A stretch of DNA of 64,000 bases from GCA-002282575 sp964606405 (GTDB lineage: Bacteria; Pseudomonadota; Gammaproteobacteria; Thiomicrospirales; Thiomicrospiraceae), in NCBI GenBank assembly GCA_964606405.1, contig CAZSGH010000004.1, forward strand, positions 20,120 to 84,119, read 5' to 3'. The notes under the pieces are model-generated. The model was not told the origin of the DNA. It was given only the letters and a program-made list of their open reading frames with translations, and made no database searches. The stretch's first letter is position 1. The number at the start of each line of letters is the position of its first letter. This document shows, one piece after another, positions 7,309 to 16,900 of the stretch. The position numbers were made by a program, and so were the translations under genes.

Positions 7309-9678
7309 ATGAAGTTTTCGTTTGATTGGCTGACCTCAATGGTCAATACGGGTTTGGATTTGAATACAACCTGTGCGCGTCTGAATGATTTAGGGCTAGA
7401 AGTAGAGGAAGTAACCCAAGCGGCAGCAGATTTTTCTGGTGTCGTTGTTGGTAAAGTACTTACTGTTGCACCTCATCCCGATGCGGATAAATTGCGCGTT
7501 ACTACGGTCGATGTCGGTCGTAGCGAGCCAGTGCAAATTGTCTGTGGCGCACCTAACGTGCGTGAAGGTATGTTTGCACCAACGGCCTTGGTCGGTGCGG
7601 TGTTGCCTGGTATCACCATTAAAGATGCAAAATTGCGTGGTGTTGCTTCGTCTGGCATGTTGTGTTCGGCGGGTGAGTTGGGGATTGAAGGGCAGGCCAG
7701 TGGCTTGTGGGATTTGCCAACGAATTTAACGGTTGGTGAAGATATTCGCACGGCGTTGAATTTGAATGATAGCAGCATCGAAGTGTCATTAACGCCAAAC
7801 CGTGCCGATGCCTTGAGTGTGCTGGGTGTGGCGCGTGATTTGTCGGCATTAAGTGGCGCAGCTCTGTCAGCGCCAACGGCAATCTTACCTGTTGCTAGCC
7901 TGTCTGCTGCGCCAGCGATTCAGGTTGCCGATCATTCAGCTTGCCCAACTTATTTAGGCTGTATGGTCGAAATGGAAAAAGGGGCAGCTACGCCATTATG
8001 GATGCAAGAACGTTTGCGTCGTAGTGGCTTGCGGAGCTTGGGTTTGTGGGTCGATGTGACTAACTATGTGTTGCTCGAATTGGGTCAGCCAATGCATGCT
8101 TTCGACGCCGATAAGTTACAGGGCAGTGTTCAGGTTCGCTGGGCAAATGCGGGTGAGTCTTGTACCTTGCTAGATGGCAAAAGCGTCACCTTGGCTGCTG
8201 ATATGTTGGTCGTTGCCGATAATCGTGGTGCGATTGCTTTGGCGGGCATTATGGGCGGCGCGGATACTGCTGTTGATGACAATACCACGCGTGTCATGTT
8301 GGAATGTGCGCATTTTACGCCAGCAGCAGTGGTCGGGCGTGCGCGTAAGCTAGGGTTGCATACGGATTCTTCGCATCGTTTTGAACGTGGTGTTGATGCA
8401 CAATTGCCTGCTTTAGCGATGGCACGCGCCTTGTCGTTGTTGGTCGAGTGTGGTGGAGCAAAAGTCAGCGCCGTCACGACAGTGTCAACAGGTACGAATG
8501 AATTAGCAAAACTCAGTTTGCGTCGTAGCAGTATCGAACGCTTGTTGGGTGTGAGCTTGCCTGATGCGCAAGTTGTTAAGCTCTTGTCTGGCTTGGGTAT
8601 GCAAGTCACAGAGCATGCAACAGGTTGGGATGTGGTCGCGCCTTCATGGCGTTTCGATATGGCGATTGAGGCCGACTTGGTCGAAGAGTTGGCGCGCATG
8701 CATGGCTTGGATAATTTGCCGAAATTGCCTTTGCCAGCGACCGCGGTGTTGCCTTCTGGTCGTAATCAGCAAGAAATGAAATTAAAGCAGTTGCTGGTAG
8801 CGCGTGGTTACCAAGAAGCGATTACTTATAGCTTTGTCGATGCAAAAGAGCAGATATTGGTGGAACCGGGTTTAACAGGCTTGAATCTGGCTAATCCCAT
8901 TAGCGAAACCTTGGGTCAGATGCGCTTGAGTTTGTGGACGGGTTTGCTTGGTGCAGCGCGCCATAACCTCAATCGTCAAGCGAAACGTGTGCGTTTATTT
9001 GAAACAGGCTTACGCTTTTTGTCAGAAATTGATGAGCGCGGGTTGCCTGTACAAATTCCAACCTTAGCTGGGGTTGCCTGTGGAACGGCTCATGCCATGC
9101 AGTGGGCGATGGATAGTCGCGCGGTTGATTTTTACGATGTCAAGGGCGATGTAGAAGCTGTGTTGGCAGCGGCTGGCGTGGCGGGAAGTATCAGCTTTGC
9201 GCGTGGCGAACATGATGCGCTGCATCCAGGGCAAACAGCTGCTATTATCTTGGCAGGTGTGCAGATTGGTTTGGTGGGTGTGCTCCACCCAAGTTTAGCA
9301 AAATCAATGGATATTGATGTCCCAGCTGTGCTCTTTACCCTTGATTTGTTACCATTAACAGCTGTGCCAGCGAAAAGTACCTTTGTCGGCTTGTCTAAGT
9401 TTCCGATTGTGCGTCGAGATATTGCCGTGGTGCTGGATGCTGCTGTATCCTTTAGCAAGGTTGCGCAAGCGATTCGTAGTGTATCTCGCGATTGGTTCCA
9501 AGGCAGTGAGTTGTTCGATGTCTATGCTGGCAAAGGCTTGCAAGATGGTCAGCGCAGCCTAGCCATCGCGCTTTGGTTCCAAGATAATGAGCGAACCTTA
9601 TTAGATACCGAAATTGAAACCTGTGTGGCTGACATTGTTAGCGCACTGAATGTACAAACAGGCGCTGTATTGCGCTAA
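7309..9678 (+). CDS. pheT: phenylalanyl-tRNA synthetase beta subunit
   Basis: A 789-residue subunit starting MKFSFDWLTSMVNTG. In order: an OB-fold tRNA-binding domain (about residues 39-150), the B3/B4 editing domain that removes mischarged tyrosine, the B5 domain, a synthetase-like core and a C-terminal ferredoxin-fold anticodon-binding domain (FPIVRRDIAVVLD). Length matches the family (E. coli 795). GGGGAGG precedes the start. Confidence 0.97.
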   Translation: MKFSFDWLTSMVNTGLDLNTTCARLNDLGLEVEEVTQAAADFSGVVVGKVLTVAPHPDADKLRVTTVDVGRSEPVQIVCGAPNVREGMFAPTALVGAVLPGITIKDAKLRGVASSGMLCSAGELGIEGQASGLWDLPTNLTVGEDIRTALNLNDSSIEVSLTPNRADALSVLGVARDLSALSGAALSAPTAILPVASLSAAPAIQVADHSACPTYLGCMVEMEKGAATPLWMQERLRRSGLRSLGLWVDVTNYVLLELGQPMHAFDADKLQGSVQVRWANAGESCTLLDGKSVTLAADMLVVADNRGAIALAGIMGGADTAVDDNTTRVMLECAHFTPAAVVGRARKLGLHTDSSHRFERGVDAQLPALAMARALSLLVECGGAKVSAVTTVSTGTNELAKLSLRRSSIERLLGVSLPDAQVVKLLSGLGMQVTEHATGWDVVAPSWRFDMAIEADLVEELARMHGLDNLPKLPLPATAVLPSGRNQQEMKLKQLLVARGYQEAITYSFVDAKEQILVEPGLTGLNLANPISETLGQMRLSLWTGLLGAARHNLNRQAKRVRLFETGLRFLSEIDERGLPVQIPTLAGVACGTAHAMQWAMDSRAVDFYDVKGDVEAVLAAAGVAGSISFARGEHDALHPGQTAAIILAGVQIGLVGVLHPSLAKSMDIDVPAVLFTLDLLPLTAVPAKSTFVGLSKFPIVRRDIAVVLDAAVSFSKVAQAIRSVSRDWFQGSELFDVYAGKGLQDGQRSLAIALWFQDNERTLLDTEIETCVADIVSALNVQTGAVLR

Positions 9679-9692
9679 TGAGGGAGAAAAAA

Positions 9693-9995
9693 ATGACCAT
9701 TACGAAAGCAGAATTGTCGCAGAAATTATCGGATACCTTGGGGCTAAATAAGCGTGAATCAAAAGAAGTGGTTGAAGATTTCTTTGGTCAAATCGCTGAA
9801 ATCCTAGAAACGGGTGAAGATGTTAAATTATCGGGTTTTGGTAATTTTGAGTTGCGTGACAAAACGCCTCGCCCAGGGCGCAACCCAAGAACGGGTCAAG
9901 ATGTTCCCATTACAGCCCGTCGTGTGGTAACCTTTAAGCCTGGACAAAAGCTAAGGGCGGTCGTTGAGGCTCATGAAGGCAAGCAATCAGCATAA
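9693..9995 (+). CDS. ihfA: integration host factor alpha subunit
   Basis: A 100-residue DNA-bending protein of the HU/IHF family, starting MTITKAELSQKL. It has the beta-arm motif PGRNPRTGQDVPITARRVVTFKPGQKL, whose proline intercalates into DNA. The ATG at 9693 is preferred over the ATG at 9678, which overlaps the pheT stop, because AGGGAG lies six bases before it and the E. coli N-terminus matches. The pheT-ihfA linkage is conserved in proteobacteria. Confidence 0.96.
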   Translation: MTITKAELSQKLSDTLGLNKRESKEVVEDFFGQIAEILETGEDVKLSGFGNFELRDKTPRPGRNPRTGQDVPITARRVVTFKPGQKLRAVVEAHEGKQSA

Positions 9996-10005
9996 CGGTG
10001 GTGAT

Positions 10006-10401
10006 ATGGTTATCCCTGATAAGAAGTATTTCACCATTGGGGAAATTAGCCAACTCACTGGTGTGAAGCCCCATGTGCTGCGCTACTGGGAGCAAGTGGT
10101 TCCGTTGTTAGAACCTACCAAGCGCAGTGGTCGACGCTATTATCAGCGTCAGGACTTGTTGATTATTTGTGAAATAGATCGGTTGCTCCATAAAGAGGGT
10201 TATACCTTGGCTGGTGCCTTGTCGCAAATTAAAGCACAGGGTTTGCCAGAGGGGGTTGTGTTGCCGACCAAGCCAGCGATACGCGGTAAAAAACCGACAG
10301 TATCGCTCGAAAAGTTAGAAACGCACTTAAAAGTATTGTTACGCAAGGTTCAGCGGCATAATTTGTCGACAATTAGTCGTTGGGATAACTTGGAAGCTTG
10401 A
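10006..10401 (+). CDS. MerR-family transcriptional regulator
   Basis: A 131-residue protein with an N-terminal MerR winged-helix DNA-binding domain (FTIGEISQLTGVKPHVLRYWEQ, then RRYYQRQDLLII) and a short C-terminal helical region without an evident metal or ligand site. A GGTGGTG ribosome site precedes the ATG at 10006. The ihfA-merR-tRNA-Pro order is conserved in many beta- and gammaproteobacteria, which supports the call. Its regulon is unknown. Confidence 0.9.
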   Translation: MVIPDKKYFTIGEISQLTGVKPHVLRYWEQVVPLLEPTKRSGRRYYQRQDLLIICEIDRLLHKEGYTLAGALSQIKAQGLPEGVVLPTKPAIRGKKPTVSLEKLETHLKVLLRKVQRHNLSTISRWDNLEA

Positions 10402-10464
10402 GGAAATCTCTAAAAACCTCGCTTTGCTTGTTTTTAGACTTTCTAAGTTTTTTAGCTGTGCCTA
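10402..10464 (-). repeat. truncated copy of the dispersed repeat (terminal hairpin part)
   Basis: Contains the terminal hairpin CTAAAAACCTCGC...TTGTTTTTAG and a short stretch of the adjoining body, then ends near TGCC. It directly follows merR and could act as its terminator. Confidence 0.6.
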
Positions 10465-10493
10465 TTGAATTTTAAGGCTAAGCAGCGCATAAT
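10465..10493 (+). promoter_or_regulatory. sigma-70 promoter of tRNA-Pro
   Basis: TTGAAT (10465-10470), a 17-nt spacer and CATAAT (10488-10493), with the tRNA starting 12 nt downstream. Spacing and position fit a housekeeping promoter. Confidence 0.6.
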
Positions 10494-10504
10494 AACGAGA
10501 TGTT

Positions 10505-10581
10505 CGGGGTATGGCGCAGCCTGGTAGCGCACTTGCATGGGGTGCAAGGGGTCGTAGGTTCAAATCCTGCTATCCCGACCA
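10505..10581 (+). tRNA. tRNA-Pro (anticodon GGG)
   Basis: A 77-nt cloverleaf with acceptor arms CGGGGTA and TATCCCG, the D-arm GCGCAGCCTGGTAGCGC, the anticodon arm CTTGC-ATGGGGT-GCAAG giving anticodon GGG, the T-arm loop GTTCAAATC and an encoded CCA end. It reads codons CCC and CCU. Confidence 0.97.
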
Positions 10582-10593
10582 ATTAATTTTAAG

Positions 10594-10626
10594 ACAGCGA
10601 GTTAGAGAAATCTACTCGCTGTTTTT
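10594..10626 (+). terminator. terminator after tRNA-Pro
   Basis: ACAGCGAGT and ACTCGCTGT form a 9-bp stem followed by TTTTTG. Confidence 0.8.
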
Positions 10627-10961
10627 GTTTGTATTGGTTTTGCCTGCGCTGTGATCGTGGTTATAGTGGATCCATTAACAGTTAAAGGCTGTTCAACTGT
10701 AAAAAACATAAAAAATTAGTGCAAATAATAACGATTATGGAGTGGCTACACTGCGCATCACCAAAGAGAATAAGTTGATTTTGACTAAGTAACCTTAGGG
10801 TTCTTCTAAAAACCCCAATAGGCAGGAAGAAGGAATTGTGAGCAAAGGCGTCAATAACACGACAAGGTGATGTTCGTGCGGATTTTTTATTGAATTGGTA
10901 ATTATTTGATTAGTTAATTATCACGAGCGTGAGTACAATGTTTTTAGTTGTTGGTAAATTC
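10627..10961. other. intergenic region with a repeat fragment
   Basis: No plausible gene is seen. 10799-10846 resembles the non-hairpin end of the dispersed repeat (CTTCTAAAAACCCCAATAGG). The rest is AT-rich and probably contains the promoter for the kinase operon, which I could not place with confidence. Confidence 0.4.
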
Positions 10962-11057
10962 ATGCATACTAGGCTTAAATCACTTATGAACTTTCTACCC
11001 TGTTTGATCTTCTTTTGCTTCACATCATCATTCGCTAAAGCGGTCATTCAATTATGA
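10962..11057 (+). CDS. small ORF resembling a signal peptide, upstream of the kinase
   Basis: ATG at 10962 opens 31 codons. A basic start is followed by a hydrophobic core (LPCLIFFCFTSSFAKA) that looks like a Sec signal peptide with an AKA cleavage site. Its TGA overlaps the ATG of the histidine kinase gene in an ATGA arrangement, which suggests translational coupling. It may be a leader peptide, a tiny secreted peptide or the remnant of an older kinase N-terminus. No homology is known to me. Confidence 0.35.
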   Translation: MHTRLKSLMNFLPCLIFFCFTSSFAKAVIQL

Positions 11058-12997
11058 AACAGAGCTCCTTGCTGTCAGTTAAACGACCAGTGTACTTGCT
11101 GATCCTGTTTGGCGTTTTGATCATTTTTATGCTGTTCAATCGGAGTTTCACTACCAGTGGCGATGTCGTACCTGTTGCCGTTTGGCAAGATAAGGACGCT
11201 CAATCGACTTTTAAGCAAGTGATAGCGGCCGAGCGAGATGGTTCTAGTCCAAGTTTATTCACACGTAAGGCTGAAAAAGGCTTCAGTGGTGGTTATACAA
11301 CCGACGCTTTTTGGATGAGATTTATCGTACCAGCCAGCAGTCAATCGAAACAAATCTACTTAGAAGTTCAGCCAACTTATTTAGATTATGTCTACCTATA
11401 TTGGCCAGACGATCACGGTAACTTTCAAGAGATACAACTAGGCGATCGGTTGCCATTCAATCAGCGCCTCGTGCATAGTCGCGGCTTTGTTTTTCCGGTC
11501 GAGTTGGGGTCTGTTGAAAAAACGGCCTACCTTCGACTGCAAACTTCATCGACCTCATTAGTTTTGTTAAAAACTTGGCAACCAGAGGCTTTTCATCGCA
11601 AAAAGCAGTCCGAGTATTTTTTATTTGCCTTGATGATAGGTATTGGTGTTAGCCTTGTTTTTTTTAATAGTTTACAAGTGTTTGGTCAAAAATCCCTGAT
11701 GTACTATGCATTTATTTTCTTCTTAGTAGTTCAATTAACTGCTATTTTAGTTATTAATGGCTTTGCTTCTGAGTTTATTTTTCCCAACAGTCCAGCTATT
11801 GATAGTGCTCTTGTTGGCGTGGTAACTATGTTACTACTTACAACCATTAGTTTAGGGCATTACTTTTTCTTACGCTTGAGTTGGCAAGAAACGCCTATTT
11901 TATTCGCTCTAACATGGGGTGGAGTAGCCTTGGCTTTTATTGGAGCTCTGGGGGTATTTCTAAATTATTATGTCGACATGATGCCCAAGCTAGCTTTATA
12001 CGTTATTCTGCTTTACGTGTCTTGGATTTTGTTCGGATTAAAGCGTATTCAGCAGCGAGACCCTTATGCCCATTGGGTGGTATTTGCCTCAGTTGCGGGT
12101 ATTTTTAGTTCTGTTGCTATGATTTTAGTATTGTTGGGTTGGTTTTCCGTTGAGTTAGTGGGCTTGTATGCTTATCAAGTGGGTTCAATTGCTGCCATTT
12201 TTGCTTTCCAAGTGATTATTTCTGGCCATATTAAAGATGCCTTGCAAAAAAATAAACAGCTCACAATTGACCTTTTCACTCAACATAGACTATTACAACA
12301 AGAACAGACCATTAAGCAAAAGCAATCACAATTTATTGCCATGCTCACCCATGAAATTAAAACGCCTTTATCGATCATTCAAATTGCGCTGTCACAGTTT
12401 ACCCATCGTTTACAGCCCCATGCGCTGACCGCAGCACAAGATATTATTAAAATTTTAGATTGTTGCTTAATTAGTGAAAAATTAGAGGCAAAGGCCGTCG
12501 AAGTTCGTATCGAGCCTATTGCCTTAGGACAATGGTTTGTTGAGTTTTTGCCGCAGATGCAAGACGATAATAAGCGACTGATCATTCAATCAGCGGTTAG
12601 CTCTGACCTGCTTGTGCTTGCAGATCCTGTGTATTTAAAGATTGTCTTGTCTAACCTCATTGAAAATGCACTTAAATACAGTCCTAAAGCATCGCTAGTT
12701 AACTTAACGTTGTTTAAAGTTAACTCTGAAAGCGGTGTTTCTGAAATAGCACTTCAGGTGAGTAATGAAATTAGTAAAGCAGCCTTGCCCGATGCAGATA
12801 GGTTATTTGAAAAATACTATCGTGCACCGGAATCGCATCGGGTTTCTGGTTCAGGTATTGGCTTGTATTTGGTAAAAGAATTATCACAATACATGCAGAT
12901 AAAAGTGATTTACACGCACAATGAAACAGAGGTTTTTTTCACCGTTTATTTTCCAATAATGCAAATAGGAGGGGAGGATGAAACTATTATTGGTTGA
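11054..12997 (+). CDS. 7TMR-DISM-type sensor histidine kinase
   Basis: A 647-residue membrane kinase. An N-terminal hydrophobic anchor (residues ~14-30) is followed by a periplasmic beta-rich domain of the 7TMR-DISM type (about 40-185, with YWPDDHG). Seven transmembrane helices follow (about 190-395), then a short coiled coil. The HisKA box has H433 in MLTHEIKTPLS, and the HATPase domain has NLIENALKYSP and GSGIGLYLVKEL. The 7TMR-DISM sensor type is thought to detect carbohydrate-like or other small ligands; the signal here is unknown. It overlaps the response regulator by 20 nt, so the pair is co-translated. Confidence 0.9.
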   Translation: MKQSSLLSVKRPVYLLILFGVLIIFMLFNRSFTTSGDVVPVAVWQDKDAQSTFKQVIAAERDGSSPSLFTRKAEKGFSGGYTTDAFWMRFIVPASSQSKQIYLEVQPTYLDYVYLYWPDDHGNFQEIQLGDRLPFNQRLVHSRGFVFPVELGSVEKTAYLRLQTSSTSLVLLKTWQPEAFHRKKQSEYFLFALMIGIGVSLVFFNSLQVFGQKSLMYYAFIFFLVVQLTAILVINGFASEFIFPNSPAIDSALVGVVTMLLLTTISLGHYFFLRLSWQETPILFALTWGGVALAFIGALGVFLNYYVDMMPKLALYVILLYVSWILFGLKRIQQRDPYAHWVVFASVAGIFSSVAMILVLLGWFSVELVGLYAYQVGSIAAIFAFQVIISGHIKDALQKNKQLTIDLFTQHRLLQQEQTIKQKQSQFIAMLTHEIKTPLSIIQIALSQFTHRLQPHALTAAQDIIKILDCCLISEKLEAKAVEVRIEPIALGQWFVEFLPQMQDDNKRLIIQSAVSSDLLVLADPVYLKIVLSNLIENALKYSPKASLVNLTLFKVNSESGVSEIALQVSNEISKAALPDADRLFEKYYRAPESHRVSGSGIGLYLVKELSQYMQIKVIYTHNETEVFFTVYFPIMQIGGEDETIIG

Positions 12998-13658
12998 AGA
13001 TCATGAACTGTTAAGAGAAACCCTAACCGATCACTTAACCATGAGTGGATTTGAAGTTTCCGACTTTGAGTCTGTTGAAGATGTTATCGAACAACACCTA
13101 GATACATGGGATCTTGCGGTTTTAGATATGAACCTGCCTGGAGAAAAAGGCACTGTGCTTGCGCAACGCTTACGTCAAACACATCCTAAAATGGGTATTG
13201 TAGTGTTTACCGTCGTTAAAGAACTAACTGAAAAAGTGAGCGCCTACGAAGCAGGCGCAGATGTTTACTTAACGAAACCCATTGACCCAACAGAGCTAAT
13301 TTGTGTGCTTAATGCCTTAACTAAGCGGTTAAATAGAGAAAAAGAGGCATTAAACTGTCATTCATTATTTCAGTTGTTTATAGAAGGTAGATTGTTGTCT
13401 TCTGTTAGTGGTGCCAACGTTCGATTGAGCGTTGATGAAGTTCAATTACTACATGCCTTGTTATTGGCTCCCAATAAAGAGCTTGAAACTTGGCAAATTA
13501 TGTCGTTGCTTCATAAGGAGCACCAAAACAAAGCGACGCTAGAGGTTTTTATATCACGCTTACGAAAAAAATTAGTTTCATTAAGTGCTCAATCTAATGC
13601 TCTCCAAACTCAGAGAAATAGAGGCTATCGGCTTACCTTAGACATGATTGTTTATTAG
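12978..13658 (+). CDS. OmpR/PhoB-type response regulator
   Basis: A 226-residue two-domain regulator. The receiver carries D50 in VLDMNLPG as phosphoacceptor, with T78 and K100 as the conserved switch residues. The C-terminal winged helix ends with TLEVFISRLRKKL and RNRGYRLT, typical of OmpR/PhoB. GGGGAGG lies just before the ATG inside the kinase gene. It is the likely partner of the upstream kinase, and the next gene, a large adhesin, is a plausible but unproven target. Confidence 0.93.
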   Translation: MKLLLVEDHELLRETLTDHLTMSGFEVSDFESVEDVIEQHLDTWDLAVLDMNLPGEKGTVLAQRLRQTHPKMGIVVFTVVKELTEKVSAYEAGADVYLTKPIDPTELICVLNALTKRLNREKEALNCHSLFQLFIEGRLLSSVSGANVRLSVDEVQLLHALLLAPNKELETWQIMSLLHKEHQNKATLEVFISRLRKKLVSLSAQSNALQTQRNRGYRLTLDMIVY

Positions 13659-13972
13659 TTTTAATGATGGGCTTCAAGTCAGTTGTTGTGTGTTTTATAT
13701 GCTGATTTAATTTTTTTTCTATTGACCTATAATCTATCTTTATTACACTAAGTTTGTCCTTTGACTTTAAGTTCTCTATCTTTATGATATAAAAAATATT
13801 TTTTTTTTTTGATATTAGGTTGGATTAATAGTTTTGTTCAATTATGTTTGTACACAGTTAGCTTACTCTTTTATGTAAGGTTCAAACAAAATGCTGTGAT
13901 AGCATCATCCTAAAATAGATTAACTCATTAATCGCCGCTAATTGGACACAATCTCTCATAAGGAATGAAGCT
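13659..13972 (+). promoter_or_regulatory. upstream region of the autotransporter, with promoter and T12 tract
   Basis: A strongly AT-rich 314-nt gap. TTGACT (13761-13766), 16 nt and TATGAT (13783-13788) make a good sigma-70 promoter. A run of 12 Ts (13799-13810) begins about where transcription would start. AGGAAT precedes the adhesin ATG. No gene is seen. Confidence 0.5.
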
Positions 13973-16900
13973 ATGCGCAAAGCATCACTTAATCACTTTT
14001 TTCGTCTTGTTTGGAGCAGCACACAAGGTTGCTTAGTTCCAGTTGCCGAAAATCAACCAGCGAAAGGAAAATCTTCTAAAAGCTCTGTTGTTGGTGCTGC
14101 TGCTGCGGCATTAGCACTGGGTGTGCTGACTGTAGGCGAGGGGGTTGCAAACGCTGCGGTGGTCGATGGTAGTGAAGGCACTGGATATTTGGTGGGAACA
14201 GGCATTGGTACTAACAGTGGTAACGCTGTAAATATTGGTAATGCGAACACTAACACGACTTACACTAACTTCTATACTGAAGGTGGCGCTGGTTCAGGTG
14301 GTGGAGCTGGTTTGGGTGGTGTTTTCTTCGTCAACAAAGATTCAACTTTAACCTTGAATAATGTGAACTTTTTATCTAACGTTGTTAAAGGTGGTGAAGG
14401 AGGAAGTGTTGCGACTGCTAACGTTGGTGATATGGTTCTTAGTCTTCCTAGCTTGACTGTAAGTGCGAATCCCATTACTGCTATTTCGGTTAAGCCTACC
14501 ATTCAAATTGAGTCTGGAAATGTCTACATAACGGGCGCAACCTTGTCTAGTGCAAACTCAATGATACAAGACAGCAATGCAATTACTTTTGAGGGCGGTG
14601 CTGCCAGTGGAACTATTGGCGATATCACTGGAACAAATGTTACGCTAGCACAACGCGTTTTAGTGAACACTGATTCAATTAGTTCAGTAAACGTTAACGC
14701 TGCTGGTGCTGGAGTCAATACGCTTAACGTTAATACGGCTCTTTCTCCAACTGTTTCAGGTTCGGAAGTAAGAACAGGGATGCTTGTTTATGGTACTGGT
14801 ATTCCAGATGGAACGACCATTACCGAGATCGTTTATGCTAATGGTAACGTTTCGAGCATAAAATTAAGCAATAACACGACAGAAGCGGTAAGCGCATTAA
14901 ATGTGCTTGAGGTGACTTCGTTTGATGCTTCTCAATATGCTATTGGTAATGGTGGAACAACGATTACACCAACCAGTAACTTGACAGGATTACAGGCAGG
15001 TATGGCCGTAACCGGTGATGGTGTTCCTGTCGGAACAAAAATTACCAGTATTGATGCAAATGGGGTTGTTACCTTAAATAATAGCATTGCTTCGGCTAAA
15101 GGTTTTACGGCTACTTTGACCAGTGCAGCAGTCGGTTCGACTGCGTTAACTCTTGGTGCAGCGAGAAGCGATTTGGCTGTCGGAATGACGGTTACCGGAA
15201 ATGGGATTCCTGATGGTACAACAATTACTGCGATCAATGGCACCAATTTAACCCTAAGTAATGCTATTACTGCAGACGCGGCATCAGCCATTTCTAACAA
15301 TAGTTTTTCAGCGGCTTTTAGTAAGGTTATCTCTGACAATGGTTCGGCGTTAACACTTGCATCTGTAAGTGGGTTATCTGTTGGGCAACTGTTAACGGGA
15401 ACAGGTGTTCCAGAAAATGCAGTTATAACTTCAATCAATCCTAATACAAAATCGGTTACTTATGCCATTGATCCTGTTGCGGCCAACTTACAAAAAGGTG
15501 GCTCAATGAATGGTATTTCTGCATCAGGAACTATGGGTGCAAATGGAAATAATGGCCGAAATGGTAGCATGTACAATGCTATTTTGCATGACGGAGAAGG
15601 CGCACCAGGTACGAATGGTTATAATGCAGGAAACGGCACTAATAATGTTGGCGGTGATGGCGGTAAAGGCGGCAATGGTTCTTCTGGTTTGCCGTACAAT
15701 GCCGATGCTACATTAGGTTTGGCGGGCGCGATTATTGGTGCTACCTCTGATACTGCGGCTGTTGTTGCCGACTTTGGTGACTTGGGTTTTGCGCGCGCTG
15801 CAGTAGATATTACTAAGGCGGCTTTAGCTTGGGTGGATGTGGGTATTGCCGCTGCAGATTTGGCAATGTGGAATATTGACCTAACAAATGGCATTGTGGC
15901 GCTAGGTGGCGATGGCGGTTCAGGTGGTGAAGGCGGATCAGGTTCTGATTTCTACGGTGGTGGCGCTGGTGGTGCTGGTGGTGCTGGTGGAAATGGAGCA
16001 ATGTCTTACACTGACGGTGGTGCTGGTGGTGATGGCGGCACCGGTGGTACCGGCGGATTTGGCGCTGGTGGCGGCGCAGGCGGCGCTGGTGGTGCAGGTG
16101 GTTCAACTGGAGCAGCAGCGGCTGGCGGTGCAGGTGATGGCGGTGTAGCTGGATTTGGTGCTGGTCAGGGTTCAAATGGCGATGGTCAGTACGGTAATGG
16201 TGGCTCTGGTTTTGGTGGTGCTATTTTCGTACGTGATGGCGGTACACTAACGGTTACAGGCAATAGCCTGTTCGAAAACAATACTGTTCTTGCAGGCTCA
16301 AGTAACAACGACGGCGCAGCTGGTGAAGCTGCTGGTACTGATTTATTTGTAATGAAAGGTGCCGATGTTCTACTGTCTCCAGGCACGGGTAATACGATTA
16401 CGCTGCGTGGTTCTATTGCAGATAATAGCGCCTCTAGCTATGGTGGTGCACCTTATGCTTCTGGCGCAGGTGCTACCATTCGCATTGGCGGTGGTGGTTT
16501 AGTTCAATTTGAAGGTGACAATACCTACTCTGGTTTAACGCAAATTGAAGGCGCGACACTCGAAGCCACTTTAGGTCAAGGCATCAATAATGATAGCCGT
16601 ATTCACTTTACAGGTGCGGGTGTTAGTGGTGCTGCAGGAACGGCAACTCTTGTTCCGCACATGAATGCAGGTACCTTGTTGACCGATGGCAGTATTGTTC
16701 GTCGAGTTGGAACTTTGCCAGGTCAAGTGTCTTGGGATGGTGCTGGTGGCTTCTCTGCAACAGCTGAAAATCTGATCATCAATTTTGGTGCTATTTCGTC
16801 AAATCAAGGTCAAACACTTAAATGGGACACTAGTAGTATTTCAAATGATTCAACTATCGTTTTTGGATCGGCGTATGCTGAAGGCTATGTAGCATTATTG

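Noticed and set aside
7619..8699. Several long minus-strand frames inside pheT
   Set aside because: Shadows of a strongly supported synthetase gene, without ribosome sites or recognisable products.
15813..16175. A minus-strand frame rich in His, Gln and Arg opposite the glycine-rich part of the adhesin
   Set aside because: It is the complement of GGT/GGC glycine codons; composition is an artefact and there is no ribosome site.
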